From Gentiana macrophylla (lineage: Eukaryota > Streptophyta > Magnoliopsida > Gentianales > Gentianaceae), in contig JAOBSW010000550.1 in the NCBI GenBank assembly GCA_026214975.1, positions 1-64,000 of the forward strand: DNA of 64,000 bases. Direction: 5' to 3'. Each line of letters begins with the position of its first letter. The first letter of the stretch is position 1. The notes below the pieces were generated by a model, which was given only the letters and a program-made list of their open reading frames with translations, made no database searches and was not told where the DNA came from. Of this stretch, positions 13,698-24,723 are shown piece after piece. The position numbers were made by a program, and so were the translations under genes.

Positions 13698-13727
13698 CCA
13701 ACATTGTTTGGGTCCATACTTATTAGT

Positions 13728-14140
13728 GGCACTCCCAACAGAGGCCTATATGGTGCCCTATCCCTAAAATGAAGATAGAAAATAGAGTTTACCTCAAAAT
13801 AGCTTCCAGTAGAGGCCCTATCCCTATACATTTTTAGGGATATGAATAAAGGCATCCCTATTTATGGGGATGCACTATTCATGCCCTAAACATATTTAAT
13901 TATTAAAAATTATAGGGATAGGGATATGGATGCTGCTGGAGTGAAATAATAAATATTTAATGTGTATAAATAGGGTTGTGAGGTAGATTATGTATTATTT
14001 AATATTATTTAAAATGTTATAGGGATAAGGATAGAGATGCTGTTGTGGAGGTTTTTGAATTGAGATGTTGTAAAATAGGGATATGTATCATTTTATATTA
14101 TTTTAGTGGATAAAATTTGGGGACTCTCTTTGGAGTGCCT
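13728..14140. mobile_element. Possible small TIR element (MITE) in Copia X
   Basis: About 410 bp bounded by GGCACTCCCAACAGAGG and, inverted at the other end, GGCACTCCAAAGAGAG. It carries several copies of AGGGATAGGGAT/CCCTATCCCTA and no ORF. It lies in the gag-protease linker, which is otherwise Copia-like on both sides. No clear target duplication was seen, so the class is unsure; the terminal sequence recalls PIF/Harbinger MITEs. Confidence 0.4.
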
Positions 14141-14159
14141 GTCATGCCTCATACTCCAA

Positions 14160-15620
14160 GTGTATATCCAATGGATCTTCTCATTAGAGGGTTGAAATCA
14201 TCAACCTCATATGTATAATGCATGGAAGAATAACTTTATTTTATTTACTAAAAGTATTATGATACGCTTTCTTGCTTTTGGCATTCTTACATCTTGTTTC
14301 ACTCTCTAATAGTACATGAGGTGATCTAGTTTCTTATTGTCTTTTGTATCCAGGCCAAAATTATGCCGGTTTTTCCTGAATCCATAAAATTGTTTATGAA
14401 CGGTCTCCTTTTGTAAATTGGGGGTGAAACATCCGAATCATTTTTTGAAGGGTAAAGCCTGCCCTTACCTTTCAGTATTCCTTTGCCTTTAGTGGTCTGG
14501 TAGTGAGATGATTTACTCTGATGTTTCACTACACTGGTATGTAACTTCGCTGGTTCAGGATGAGTGGAAGACTTAATGGTTTGTCCTTTTCTGAACTTTG
14601 GACCAATTTTAGTCTTTGTTTCAGATTTGTGTTGACCATTATGTCTTCCCTCATCTTGACTGTTGTAGCCAAGATAAAATCTGGATCCAAAACTTTTTGG
14701 GGGCTTGTAAACTGGTGCATTTATTGCCTCACCAGGCCGACATCTTCTACTCGGTAAATAGTTTCTTGAGCGGTCACAACACCAGATGACCGATCATCCG
14801 TTGTTTGTTGAGCAACTAAGTGAACATCTTTATTTGCTAAATAAGATTTGTGTATATCCAGCTTTCTTTCTAATATTTTATTTTCCTTCCTCATATTCTC
14901 ACATTCTCGCCTGCATTTCATGATTTGACTGAATTTCTTCAAATCTACTCATGAGATTTTGAATCAAACTTGTAATCAAGGGGGAAATAGAAGATTGTGC
15001 AATGTCGATGTGAAGGCATCCGAGTCATTGTCGATGACTTTGTTGCACTACTATCTTCACCGTTGGTTTCCGCCTTTAAGTGCCTTCTTGCTTTTCTTCT
15101 TGTCTCGATGAATACTTTTTTTGACAGATGATTTGTATCTTTTCTTTCCTCATATTTGTCTTTTCATCCGACAATCAATCTTGAAATGTCCCTTCTTTTG
15201 CAAAGCTTGAATCATTTGATTTCGCCATCTTTCTTCTTGGTATATTTAGTTGATGAAGACTTGTGTTTTGATGATGAACTTCCTTTGTATTGCTTCTTCT
15301 TGAATCTATCAAACTTCCTTATCAGCAAAGAAACTTGTTCTTTTAGCTCCTGTGTCACTTTGCTGGCTGAGTCAGTGGATTTACTTTGCTGGGGTGCAAC
15401 CATTGCACTGGCCTTGTGTGGCTCTATAGGTGCACCATCTTCACTGTTTAACTCAAATTCACGAGCCTTCAATTGTGACATTAATGTGAGAGTGTCTGTT
15501 TTGACAATATCTAATGTGTCTTTGCATACAAATGTGATGATCTTCCATCTTTCGTAGATCGCTTCAAGATCTTCAGAAAATTCTTTTGTGGATAGTGTGT
15601 CCATGTTTTTGTAGTTCATT
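14160..15620 (-). pseudogene. Copia X gag region
   Basis: The longest piece, 15619-15212 (minus), has the gag features LSTKEF, WKIITFVCKDTLDIV and a Lys-rich tail (FDRFKKKQYKGSSSSKHK). Next, 14942-14721 has the charged helical stretch KMRKENKILERKLDIH-like common in the gag C-terminal part of these elements. Then 14720-14326 gives Ser/Lys-rich linker. Frame changes and stops separate the pieces, and no intact CCHC knuckle was seen. I did not find the 5' LTR or primer site to the right of 15620. Confidence 0.7.
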
Positions 15621-16935
15621 GATGATGCTTGAGAATCATATCCATTTGATCAATGGATTCATAAACGCATTTTCGATTCAATTAGACAACTTACGTGTGA
15701 CATACTCACGTTAGATATCATAAACGGACCATTTGTGTAGATGAAATATGTCCCTTACCCAGCTTATAATATAAATATAAAAATAAAAAAAAAAAAATCA
15801 TTTCGGCACCCCATGAATCTCAAACGATACTACTACTACTTCTACCCTCGGTTAATATGAAATGTAGGGGGAATGTACACGGTCAACAAAGGCACAATTT
15901 TCAACACTTGACCAACATTCCACTGACCCCCTGCGGCCCTGCCCAGCTAATTCTGATTTTGTCCTCTTTTTAACTGTGATTCTCACGCCTTGCATGTGGA
16001 TGAGACGTTTTATCTCTTTCTCTTTTGGAATGGAATATATTCCTTCATTCTTCTTTTCATACAGTCGATTGATTTGCTTCCCCTTCGTTTTCTTCTTCTT
16101 TATTTCATTTATTATTATATTATAATATTTATGTTTCCTTTATTCATCTTTTTTCCCACCTTTCTTCTTTTTATTTTATTGAAGAAACAACTTTATTTAT
16201 CGTATTACATAAGATAATGAATTGCCGTGATAATATATAAACTCATAATTATTATTTTCCAGTTCTAACCTCATTAGACTTTACTTTGGGATGTAAAAGG
16301 GTTTTCAATATTATTAAATGACATGATTTAATTGGGGATGTAAAAGGATTTTTAATATTTTTAAATCACATTATTTAATTAATGGATGAGGGAGAATGTT
16401 GCTGATAAAAGAATAGTTTTGTCATTCAACTCACGTAAGATATCAGACAGTAATCATTTAATTTTCTTAATCCAAGTGAATACACTAAAAGCAACAGATA
16501 AAAAAACGGAGTATCTAAGTATTGTAACACTTCCCTAAAAAAACAATATCAGAACCCTCGCTTGTATGATTTCCAAATTTATTAATCATTTAATTTTCTT
16601 AATCTCATGAATACACCGATTATTTCCAAAATTTCCTTAATTCATATGAAACATCTCTGATACGCATATCTTGAAGATTCTTTTGAAGATTTTATTTGAT
16701 TTTAAATATCTTCTCAGATTTCTGAAGATTTTATTTTGATTATCTCCTCATTTCCCAATTCAGTATAAAACATACGATTCAAAAAGTAAAATAAAAAAAA
16801 GACATTGTAAGAAGCTTAAACTCGTGATGAAAATTGACACAGGCTTAAACTTGGGTATGTAGACAATTTTTTCAAACAAAAGAAATTAGATAAATAGATA
16901 GAATAAGCATGAACATAAATAATAATAAAAACAGC
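15621..16935. other. No gene seen; AT-rich, small repeats
   Basis: AT-rich sequence with an A-run at 15783-15797. A 47-bp-period direct repeat starts GGGATGTAAAAGG at 16288 and 16335. A second direct repeat, TCATTTAATTTTCTTAATC, occurs near 16455 and 16585. Nothing supports a coding exon. Confidence 0.6.
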
Positions 16936-17014
16936 AGTTTCAGGACATGAACATTAGAAACCAAAAAAAAAAAAAAAAAAAAAAAAAACACAAAGTTTCA
17001 GGACATGAACATTA
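16936..17014. repeat. 21-bp direct repeats flanking a 26-A tract
   Basis: AGTTTCAGGACATGAACATT(A) occurs at 16936-16956 and 16994-17014 without a mismatch. Between them are GAAACC, 26 consecutive A and CACAA. Long target duplications around poly(A) are the mark of LINE-driven retroposition, so this may be a nearly empty insertion. Confidence 0.8.
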
Positions 17015-17805
17015 AGAAAAGACAAAGTTCCTCAAGCAACAACAATGTTTCTTCAAAAATTACATATAATGCGGTAGGTAGACAATCTTTTTCACCGACG
17101 ACTCGTTGCAAACCTGGACAACTTGATTGATCTTCCTCTTGTAGGTCTGTATTGTCTCTTTCACATTTGCCAACTCACAATCTCTTAAGGCAAATAGAGC
17201 AGTTAAGCACTTATAAAAAGGGGTTGATCACAAAAGTTAATATCAAAGTTTGATCACTAGGTAACCTGGCTCCAAAACCAATTGTTGGATCGATGCGCAG
17301 ACACACTCTAGAGGGAGGGGGGGGGGGGGGGGTTGAATAGAGTGTGGGGGTAATTTTGCCAATTTAAAAATTTTAGCACTTAAACAAATATTAGTATTTG
17401 ATAAAATAAATAACCCAAACATAAATTATTTAATAAGTTAAATAATTTAGAATAACTCATTTACAAAAATTATTTTAAGGAACCATGCATAACGTTGTAC
17501 CTGCAAAACATATAATATAATATTTGCCATTTGATTTATGCCTTAAAATTCTTCATTGCTCGTTAGTGACATAATACAGATATAAACAAAAGGTCAAAAT
17601 GTCACTTATAAAAAGCTTATATATAATACAAAACACGTTACTTATAAAATACTTATAAAAGCTTTAACCAAAAGGCAGTGTTTACTTTAAAAAATTAATC
17701 AACATAAAATAATATAACCACAAAATACTCAATAGACGTCACCTGATTTGGTTATCACTATGCTAAGGTGACTACACACCTTACCAATTGTACTACACTT
17801 CAAGC
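17015..17805. other. No gene seen; contains a poly-G run
   Basis: Noncoding. It contains CTAGAGGGAGG followed by a run of about 16 G near 17316-17331 and then TTGAATAGAGTG. The surroundings are AT-rich and I recognise no feature. Confidence 0.55.
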
Positions 17806-18577
17806 TTCAAAAAAAAAAAAATTTTGAGGGGAAAAAGAAGATTTATTTAAACAGTGTCAGAGGTACAAGCCATAATAACTTGTGAGGGAGGGGAAGAGCC
17901 TCATTCTACACACCCAACTAACTTGAGACCTTCCCTAGCTAAAAAATGAGCAGGGACATTTTGATGCAGTGCAGGATCAACTTATTTATACATGTTTAAA
18001 TTCTGTTTATGCGTTTAGGTGTCGTTTCGGGTGTTTTGACATAGAGGGGTATTTTTGAATTTTTATGTTCTTTTAATCATATGTATTTAAGGGAGGAAAC
18101 ATACCGATGTCGGATGTTTTGGCCAATTTTATGAAAGTAAACCTAGCAGAGTCGGCTAGCGTTCATCTTCTTCCTTTTCATTTGAGTAGCTATACATCAT
18201 TTGAAACGACACCTAAACGCATAAATAGAATTTAAACATGTATAAATAAGTTGATCCCAGATCGCATCACATTTCCTCTCTTTAACAAAGGAAAAGAAGC
18301 CGAGACAAAACAAGAAAGTAAAGTACGACAATCATCAATAATACTGCCTACAGATGATAAGTCTTCTGCAGAAGAGAGAAGCCTTTGATGTATAGTGAGT
18401 GAGTCCCCTTCAAAATTCACTGAAAAAGCCACAAGAGATCGTGATAGAAAATAGCATGGTATATAGAAAGAACTTCTCCCTAAAACGCCATAAGCTTCAT
18501 CAAGTTTTAAAGAGAAACAATTGTGAAAAAGAAAGGGGGGTCCTAAATGGAAGGAGAAGTAAGGACTAAAGTGGTCA
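17806..18577 (-). pseudogene. LINE RNase H (RVT_3) fragment with 3' end
   Basis: Minus-strand translation of 18420-18258 gives FEGDSLTIHQRLL, then SSVGSIIDDCRTLLSC and FPLLKRGNV, the RNase H pattern of plant L1-type LINEs and related proteins. After the 284-bp foldback (17974-18257) the frame resumes as LHQNVPAHFLAREGLKLVGC and a stop near 17905. A 3' untranslated part with AATAAAT and a homopolymer tract near 17812 follows. The N-terminal side is cut by the TIR element at 18586. The zinc-binding piece at 21900-22110 may be the same LINE. Confidence 0.65.
17974..18257. mobile_element. 284-bp foldback element with 55-bp inverted repeats
   Basis: The left arm 17974-18028 starts GGATCAACTTATTTATACAT. 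The right arm 18203-18257 is its reverse complement with a single mismatch. A 174-bp centre lies between. The element interrupts LINE RNase H sequence. Weaker similarity continues about 12 bp outside each arm. No clear target duplication was found. It is a MITE or foldback element whose transcript could form a long hairpin. Confidence 0.85.
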
Positions 18578-18585
18578 AAACACTT

Positions 18586-19637
18586 GGGTGACTTTAAGGG
18601 CACCATACTTATTCTACTTGGGAAGCCAAATTAGAGGGCACCACATTTTCATATGTTGTTTTACCTAAGGCACCACACTGATATTTGCATATACTCAATA
18701 CACCACAAATTAATTACAATATTGTCATTTCTGCCTATTGCACCACGTTTATCAATTTTTCCACTCCAACAAAATAACTATACACATAACCCTTATTTCC
18801 TTCTAGCCACCACCCCTACCAGCCTTGCCACCTCAACCAGCCCCGCCACCTCTCAACCCCACCAGCCCCACCACCTTGCACAACCACCTAGCATAGCCGC
18901 CCCTAAACCCATCTTCCTCTACCATCACCAAGCCCTACCACCATTATCCAGCCCTACCGCCGCCATTACACCCATCCCCACTGCCCCATATGATACCTTG
19001 AAAAATACCAATAAACAGAATCGCTCGATGATATCAATTTGAAAAAGGAATCAAAATTGAATTGAATCAAAAGAAATGAGCATGGAAAAAAAAGCAGGAA
19101 ACAGACATGTTGAATATTAATTTTTTTGGGGTGATTATCGCCTTAATTTTTAAGTTGTACACTATTGTCGCTAGTAAGACTCAAATTTGACTCACCTCAA
19201 ATCTCCTGCATCCTGCATAGTGGTAGTTGATTTTTTTATTTTTTTTTTTTGAATTCAAAACACGAATGTGGATTATCATTGTTTGCTTGGCGATTTGGGG
19301 TGGGATGGTAGATGTAATTGATGGACCGAAAGAGAATAGTGGGGTTTTTGTGGTAAGAAGTGGTGAAAATGGTGATATGGGCGGTTGAAATGTGAGAAGA
19401 TGGTGGTTGGAGGTTGAGGAAAAATGTAATTGTTTAAGGTAAAAGGATGTGATTGTAAAAAAATATTGGAAATAGTAAAAGTAATTTGATATAAGATACT
19501 TGAATTTTAATTGGTGTGGTGTCATTATTAGATTCATCACTTAAAAATTCCATGTGTGGTACCTCAGGCAATCACCAATTTTTTGTACTGCTGAGGTGTC
19601 TCTGGTAGAAAAAAATGTGGTGTCTTTGAAGGCGCCC
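18586..19637. mobile_element. Non-autonomous TIR element 1, GGCACCAC type
   Basis: 1052 bp. The left end GGGTGACTTTAAGGGCACCA matches, inverted, the right-end reading GGGCGCCTTCAAAGACACCA. An 8-bp target duplication AAACACTT lies at 18578-18585 and 19638-19645. Subterminal copies of GGCACCACA/C and GTGGTGC are spread through both ends. No transposase ORF; the Pro-rich reading 18653-19042 is low-complexity. An 8-bp duplication with G-rich termini suits a Mutator-like or hAT non-autonomous element. Confidence 0.8.
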
Positions 19638-19670
19638 AAACACTTAGTTTGATGGATATGTATTTATATA

Positions 19671-21154
19671 GGGTGCCTTTAAAGGCACCACATTGTTTTT
19701 AGGGGGGTGGTAATAAAGGACAAAAAAAATTGAAAAATATGATTAAGGACAGTGGAAAAAAAATCACGTGTTAAAGGACAATTCCACTGTTTGTTACTCA
19801 AAATATACTGTTGGTTGCATTATCTTTACAGTGGAATCCACTATTCCACTGTTTGGTTTATTTTTTCACCCAATAAAAATTCCAACTGCCTTTTTACACA
19901 TTTCCACTCTTATTTTGTCCTTTTAACAATAAAGCCTTGTTTTTATTTGGGCACCCAAATTAAGAGACATCACACCTTCTTGCTATTTTATGAAGGCACC
20001 GCACTAATTTTTGCATATACCTATTACACCACATCGTGATTACTATATTATCATATTTACCTAAGTCACCACGCTCGCCAACAAAATTCCACTCCTAACA
20101 AAATAAGTACAATTCTATCCTTTGAATCTTAGAACCTTACTGATTAACCTCTAGCCATTACACCACATTTTTTCCTCCAAAATAACAACTAAGTCGAACT
20201 TGTCTCTAAACCTTCCCTTGCATTTTCTTTATCAAATCTCCTCATCATCCTCACAAGATCAACAAAATTTGCAGAGAATGAAGAAAGGCAAATAAATTAC
20301 AAAATCACTTTTCCATCAGAATATCCGTATAACGCCCTATTTCTTTGACATTTCCTCGTTTCGCTTACGTTGATGCTCCACCTCAACCGCCTTCAATCTC
20401 TTTGTTTATCTAATTCTCCAAAGACCCATTTTCACAACAATCCCAAATCTCATTCTAAAATCCTAGATAAACCTTTTGTTGTAGGCTTGTAGCTCCTACG
20501 CTGTGCTCCTAATATCTCTAGGCCAAGATCTAACCTTCCAAAGAAAACAATTTCCCTAGAGCCACCTCACGGAAATTGAAAATGGCAACTTCCCGGCATC
20601 CCACCTCAAAACTCATTCCAAGATCCAAGCTTTTATCCTGATTTCACCAATTCATCATCCAAATGAAAAGTTCGGGTTAATTCCAAGAATTCGAATGATG
20701 AGCATGAGGGAATTGGTTTAGGTAACCACATTGTGCTCCTCTGTCCTCAACCTTTGAACAACTTCAAAATTAAATCTACCAGAAAGTTGCATTTTCTTCT
20801 AATAAAGTTAACATTGATGTGGAATCGGATTCAATATCCGTAGCACTAGTGTGAAAACCCTCTTACGAAGAAACGAAGGAAATATGAGTTTTATTTTTTG
20901 AACTAAAATTGTGGGGAGAGACGTAAGAAATGATGGGTGTAATTGTAGTTCTTAAAATGTGAAGGGTTATTTTATAAAATAGATAATGGTCAATAGTCAA
21001 AATGATCTCGGATGTAGAAAACTTTAGTTTTACGAGGTGTGGTGTAGTCGGTAAAATATTCATTAAAAATTTAATGTGTGGTGCCTTAAGTAACCACATA
21101 TTATTAACACTATTGTGGTGCCTCGAAAAAACTGTGGTGCCTTTAAAGGCACCC
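19671..21154. mobile_element. Non-autonomous TIR element 2, related to element 1
   Basis: 1484 bp. Both ends read GGGTGCCTTTAAAGGCACCA and are perfect inverted repeats. The flanks ATTTATATA (19662-19670) and ATTTATGTA (21155-21163) form a 9-bp target duplication with one mismatch, favouring Mutator-like. It shares with element 1 the subterminal GGCACCAC/GTGGTGCC repeats and several longer blocks, e.g. TTTTTGCATATACCTATTACACC against TTTGCATATACTCAATACACC. It contains its own 235-bp insertion at 19702-19936. No transposase. Confidence 0.82.
19702..19936. mobile_element. 235-bp MITE nested in TIR element 2
   Basis: Flanked by the perfect 9-bp repeat TTGTTTTTA (19693-19701 and 19937-19945). The ends are similar when inverted (GGTGGTAATAAAGGACAAAA against GGCTTTATTGTTAAAAGGAC). 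Element 1 lacks this stretch at the same point, which supplies an empty-site comparison. ATTCCACTGTTTG occurs twice inside. Probably a Mutator-type MITE. Confidence 0.8.
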
Positions 21155-21164
21155 ATTTATGTAC

Positions 21165-22140
21165 TATGCATAAACCATGCAAGGAAGGAACACTAATGCC
21201 ATTGCAATATTTATTCTGATACAGTAAATGTCACAGTATAATAGAACATTGAGATTTCTTATGAATTATAGTGTCTCAATTTTTTTTTGTGAAAAGATAT
21301 CTAAATAATATATAAAGAGACATCAATCTCAATACGCAACGTGATAGACGTACATTCAAATAGAAACGGAAAAATTAATGAAGGCATCCACCAACAACCA
21401 AACCAAGCAACAAACTAGGCATTTAACGAAATAATATAATAAAAACCAGAATTTTCTTCCGAGTCATTCAATCAATGCTAATCTTACACTTCCTTGTAGT
21501 GATCTAGACGAATTAAGCTTCTAGCTTTAACATGTGGAACTTTCGAATTAAACAACATGGTTTCTAGTCGCCCAAATCGACCAATAAAAACGTAATTTAA
21601 TTGCACATCCCACACCTTAACTTTTCTCACATTGTGAGCCCTTGATAAAAATGTAGACAATGAAAGATTCCCGATCAATGAAGGCAAGCATGACGCAGTG
21701 ATCTCGGGTAGGGAGGCGTTAAAAAATATAAAGAGACAAATAAATAATTTAAAGGGGCAAACAAGATTCATACTACATATATTAGTAGGATTTTTCGGAT
21801 TAAGGAAGCGATGCCTCTCTACCCTGTATATATAGGCCGCCATCGAATGAAGGTCAACGAGGCGTCGAAATCCACATAAAAAGTGCTTGCTCTATATAAG
21901 GGTAAATCATGCTCTAAGTAGATGAAGCAAATGGATAATTAAGAAGTAAATGGAAGATGTCCTCGCCGTCCACCTTGCAAATAGGACACATCAAACTTCT
22001 GTATATGTAGAATTCCTTTTTTGTGATATTTATCTGGATGGGAAATGTGTTGTGTCTTCTAATTAAATATGTTGACATTAGACCAAAGGAGCGCCATTTG
22101 ATGCAACATCAAGAATAATATCCTATAAACGAGCCACTGA
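21165..22140 (-). pseudogene. LINE zinc-binding (zf-RVT) fragment and flank
   Basis: The minus-strand reading of about 22063-21925 gives LIRRHNTFPIQINITKKEF and then MCPICKVDGEDIFHLLLN, matching the Cys/His pattern of the reverse-transcriptase zinc-binding domain that precedes RNase H in plant LINEs. The reading at 21843-21484 is open but not recognised. Strand and order fit the RNase H piece at 17806-18577; with the two TIR elements removed the gap is under 1 kb. Confidence 0.5.
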
Positions 22141-22990
22141 AAACACCCTTAGAAAATAAACATTGTTTGGGGAAACATTTGAAATTGAAGCAATAAGGTC
22201 AGCGTGCTTCACTTCTACCATTAAACCCTCTTCTCTTCACTCGGTTGCATTACTGTACCCCTCAGCAAATACTCACTCTTTTCCTCGTGTCGAAAATGTC
22301 TTGAGGAACTTACATCAGGAGAATTCTTCCCAACCCACAAATCACTCCAACACCACACTTTATTCCTTAAAAACCCCTTCCCTACTAACATTGTTCCACT
22401 ACACACCCTCCTCAGTTTTCCATCTCCGCCACCAATTTCCTAGCTACGTACTTGTTGCACAAATCAATGTACAATCGACATATGAAAACCTTGGTTTTTT
22501 TAAGAAAATGAATAAACTACAGACCATATAAAAACAATACCATAATTTATTTTCCCTTTTATAAAAACATAGACAACCCGTGCCCCGCTACCTCTTGAGG
22601 TTTTATTTACCCAAACACCCTTACCTCGTCCCCTCCGATTCCCCTTTTTTTCTCTAGAAAATTCACAACTCACCCCTTACCCCACCACCCCAATCCCTGA
22701 AAAAAAAATCACCTTTTGTCTAAAATAAAAAGTTTTCTATGTAATCAGGTTCTTTGTTATGGTTAATAACTGTTTGAAATGTTGTTATTCCCTTATCAAA
22801 TCCCTTATCTTCCCACCGATAATAGTATATATTTGATATATTCACAAACTAATTACTTTCACTAAAATCTCGTAGTAAACATGACTTCTCAAGCAACGAG
22901 GGTTAAAAATGAAAAATCTCATGAGGGTGAAAGATAATTAGAATAGTGAATTCACTGTTGTTATGTTAAGATAAAACTCTTACCGTTCTA
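22141..22990. other. No gene seen
   Basis: AT- and C-rich noncoding sequence. The open reading 22163-22531 (+) has no family resemblance, codon logic or start context that I can support. Confidence 0.5.
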
Positions 22991-22997
22991 CAAAAAT

Positions 22998-23206
22998 CAA
23001 TTGGTGTTAATAAACGCGCTACTATATTTCTCTATACATTCAAGAGTGTGGCAATCTCTCCCAACACTTGCACAATTTTTATTCAATAGTGTGGGCAATC
23101 TCTCCCAACATCCCTCCTCGCTACTGCTTTACTAAAAACCAATTGGTGTTAATAAACGCGCTTACTATGTTTCTTTATACATTCAAGAGTGTGGCAATCT
23201 CTCCAA
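22998..23206. repeat. Direct duplication, period about 137 bp
   Basis: CAATTGGTGTTAATAAACGCG continues for about 70 bp at 23000-23069 and recurs at 23137-23206 with a few differences. Both copies contain CATTCAAGAGTGTGGCAATC. Part of the unit also recurs at 23086-23112. A local tandem duplication of unknown origin. Confidence 0.75.
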
Positions 23207-23461
23207 AATGTTACATTGAATTTTGACGGTGAATTAATTTCTAAAAACAACAAATTCTTTTTTGTAATCTTTCTTGTTGATCTTTTCATATCTTCCAACT
23301 CAAGCCATGAAATATATGGGTCTTATCCTAAGAATCCCTCTTTTTTTTGTCTCCAAATCACACTTTCTTCAAGAAAATAATATATCCATTACATATAGTG
23401 TGTAGTGGATATACACTATATACATTTTAAATGTGCGGATAAGACGTGTGTAGTGTATGAA

Positions 23462-24277
23462 GATGATGTTTTGCCTACATCTTCCTCTCAACCGGTCACT
23501 CTACCAGAACCAGTAACACCGGTTGAGAGGGGATTCACCCCGTAGAAAATGTTACGCCTGATGAACATGCTCCCCTTCCACCTCATAACAACCTCGAACA
23601 TGTTCAGGATACCCCTGTAATGGAGGAATTGGGTAGAGGACGACGACAGAAGATTCCTAACTTTCGCTTTCAGGATTTTGTTACTCATACTATTGTGGAA
23701 AAGAAAAGTCCAGCATCTTGTTCACCCGCTTCAACATCATCCTCAAGTACTCCATATCCTCTTACGTTTTTTTGTTAATTACGATTTATTTTCTGACAAG
23801 CACCGCTAGCATCTCACAGCTATTACTACAGGGACTCCTCCTAAAACTTTTAAGAAGGCTATGAAACATGACGGATGGCGTAAGGCTATGGCTGAGGAAG
23901 TTAAGGCATTGGAAGACCAGGGTACATGGGAATTGCAACATTTACCTCCCGGGAAAAAGGCATTGGGAAGTAAATGGGTCTACACCGAAAAGTATGATGA
24001 TCATGGTCAGTTGCAGCGTTTAAAGGCTCGTTTGGTTGCATTTGGGCATTATCAGGTGGCGGGTTTGGGTTATAATGAGACGTTTGCTCATGTAGCCAAG
24101 ATGGTGAATGTTCGTATGTTCCTTAGTGTGACAGCTATTAAAAATTGGGTCATTAATCAGATGCATGTCCATAATGCGTTTTTGCTTGGAGATTTAGAGG
24201 AAGAGATTTACATGAAGATCCCTCCTGGTTTTGAGAAAAATCGATCTGGCCTGGTATGTCGCATGCAAAAATATTAA
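23462..24277 (+). pseudogene. Copia fragment: pre-RT linker and RT N-terminal half
   Basis: From about 23462 the plus strand reads Pro/Ser-rich linker with GRGRRQKIPNFRFQDFV, then FVNYDLFSDKH and TTGTPPKTFKKAMKHDGWRK. The open frame 23861-24277 continues as Copia RT: WRKAMAEEVKALEDQGTWEL, GSKWVYTEKYDDHGQLQRLK, then MHVHNAFLLGDLEEEIYMKI and PPGFE. The family normally reads KARLVAKG and Q.DV.NAFLHG here, so several sites have drifted. The fragment ends before the YGLKQ and YVDD motifs. No LTR was found. It is a truncated dead copy. Confidence 0.88.
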
Positions 24278-24720
24278 CTAATCATTAACAAGGCCAATCT
24301 AGTGATTTATTGTCAAAAGTACTATATAATTACAATTTTTTGGTTCCCTGTCTTTTATCATTTTCTCAAAACAATGCATGTTTATCTTTTATATCAACAT
24401 TTTTAATTTCACTCCAAACTATATTTCTGTCACACTTTAGGACACTTAACCCTTGACCTAGTCGTTGGATCCATTAAGTCTCCAAAAAAAAGTGTAAAAA
24501 TTGATCAGAAAAAGAAACTTGTAAAAATATATATAATTTGGGGTGAAAACCGTCACTATGAAAAAGATTAAAATTTATAAACATTAAAAAATAATACAGG
24601 GAATCAAAAGTGTCGTTTAATTACTTCTCTACCAATAATATAATGACTGTTGAAATATCATCTCTCCCAAAAGTTTAAGCTGATGCGGAAATAGATAATT
24701 AATATTTTATACATCACAAT
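24278..24720. other. No gene seen
   Basis: AT-rich noncoding. A segment near 24672-24720 (TTTAAGCTGATGCGG..TAGATAATTAA) recurs imperfectly at about 25190-25230, bracketing the SINE and MITE between them. Confidence 0.5.
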
Positions 24721-24723
24721 ACG

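Noticed and set aside
15156..15557. 133-codon plus-strand frame
   Set aside because: It is opposite the Copia X gag, whose minus-strand translation has clear gag motifs.
15990..16217. Phe/Ile-rich plus-strand frame resembling a membrane protein
   Set aside because: T-rich DNA gives such hydrophobic readings by chance; no start context, splice sites or homology.
18653..19042. Open plus-strand reading rich in Pro, Thr and His
   Set aside because: It lies inside a TIR element, is low-complexity, has no family resemblance, and the related element 2 does not keep the frame.
21484..21843. 119-codon minus-strand frame with Leu-rich stretches, considered as F-box/LRR
   Set aside because: No repeat register or F-box motif could be shown; it lies in LINE remnant sequence.
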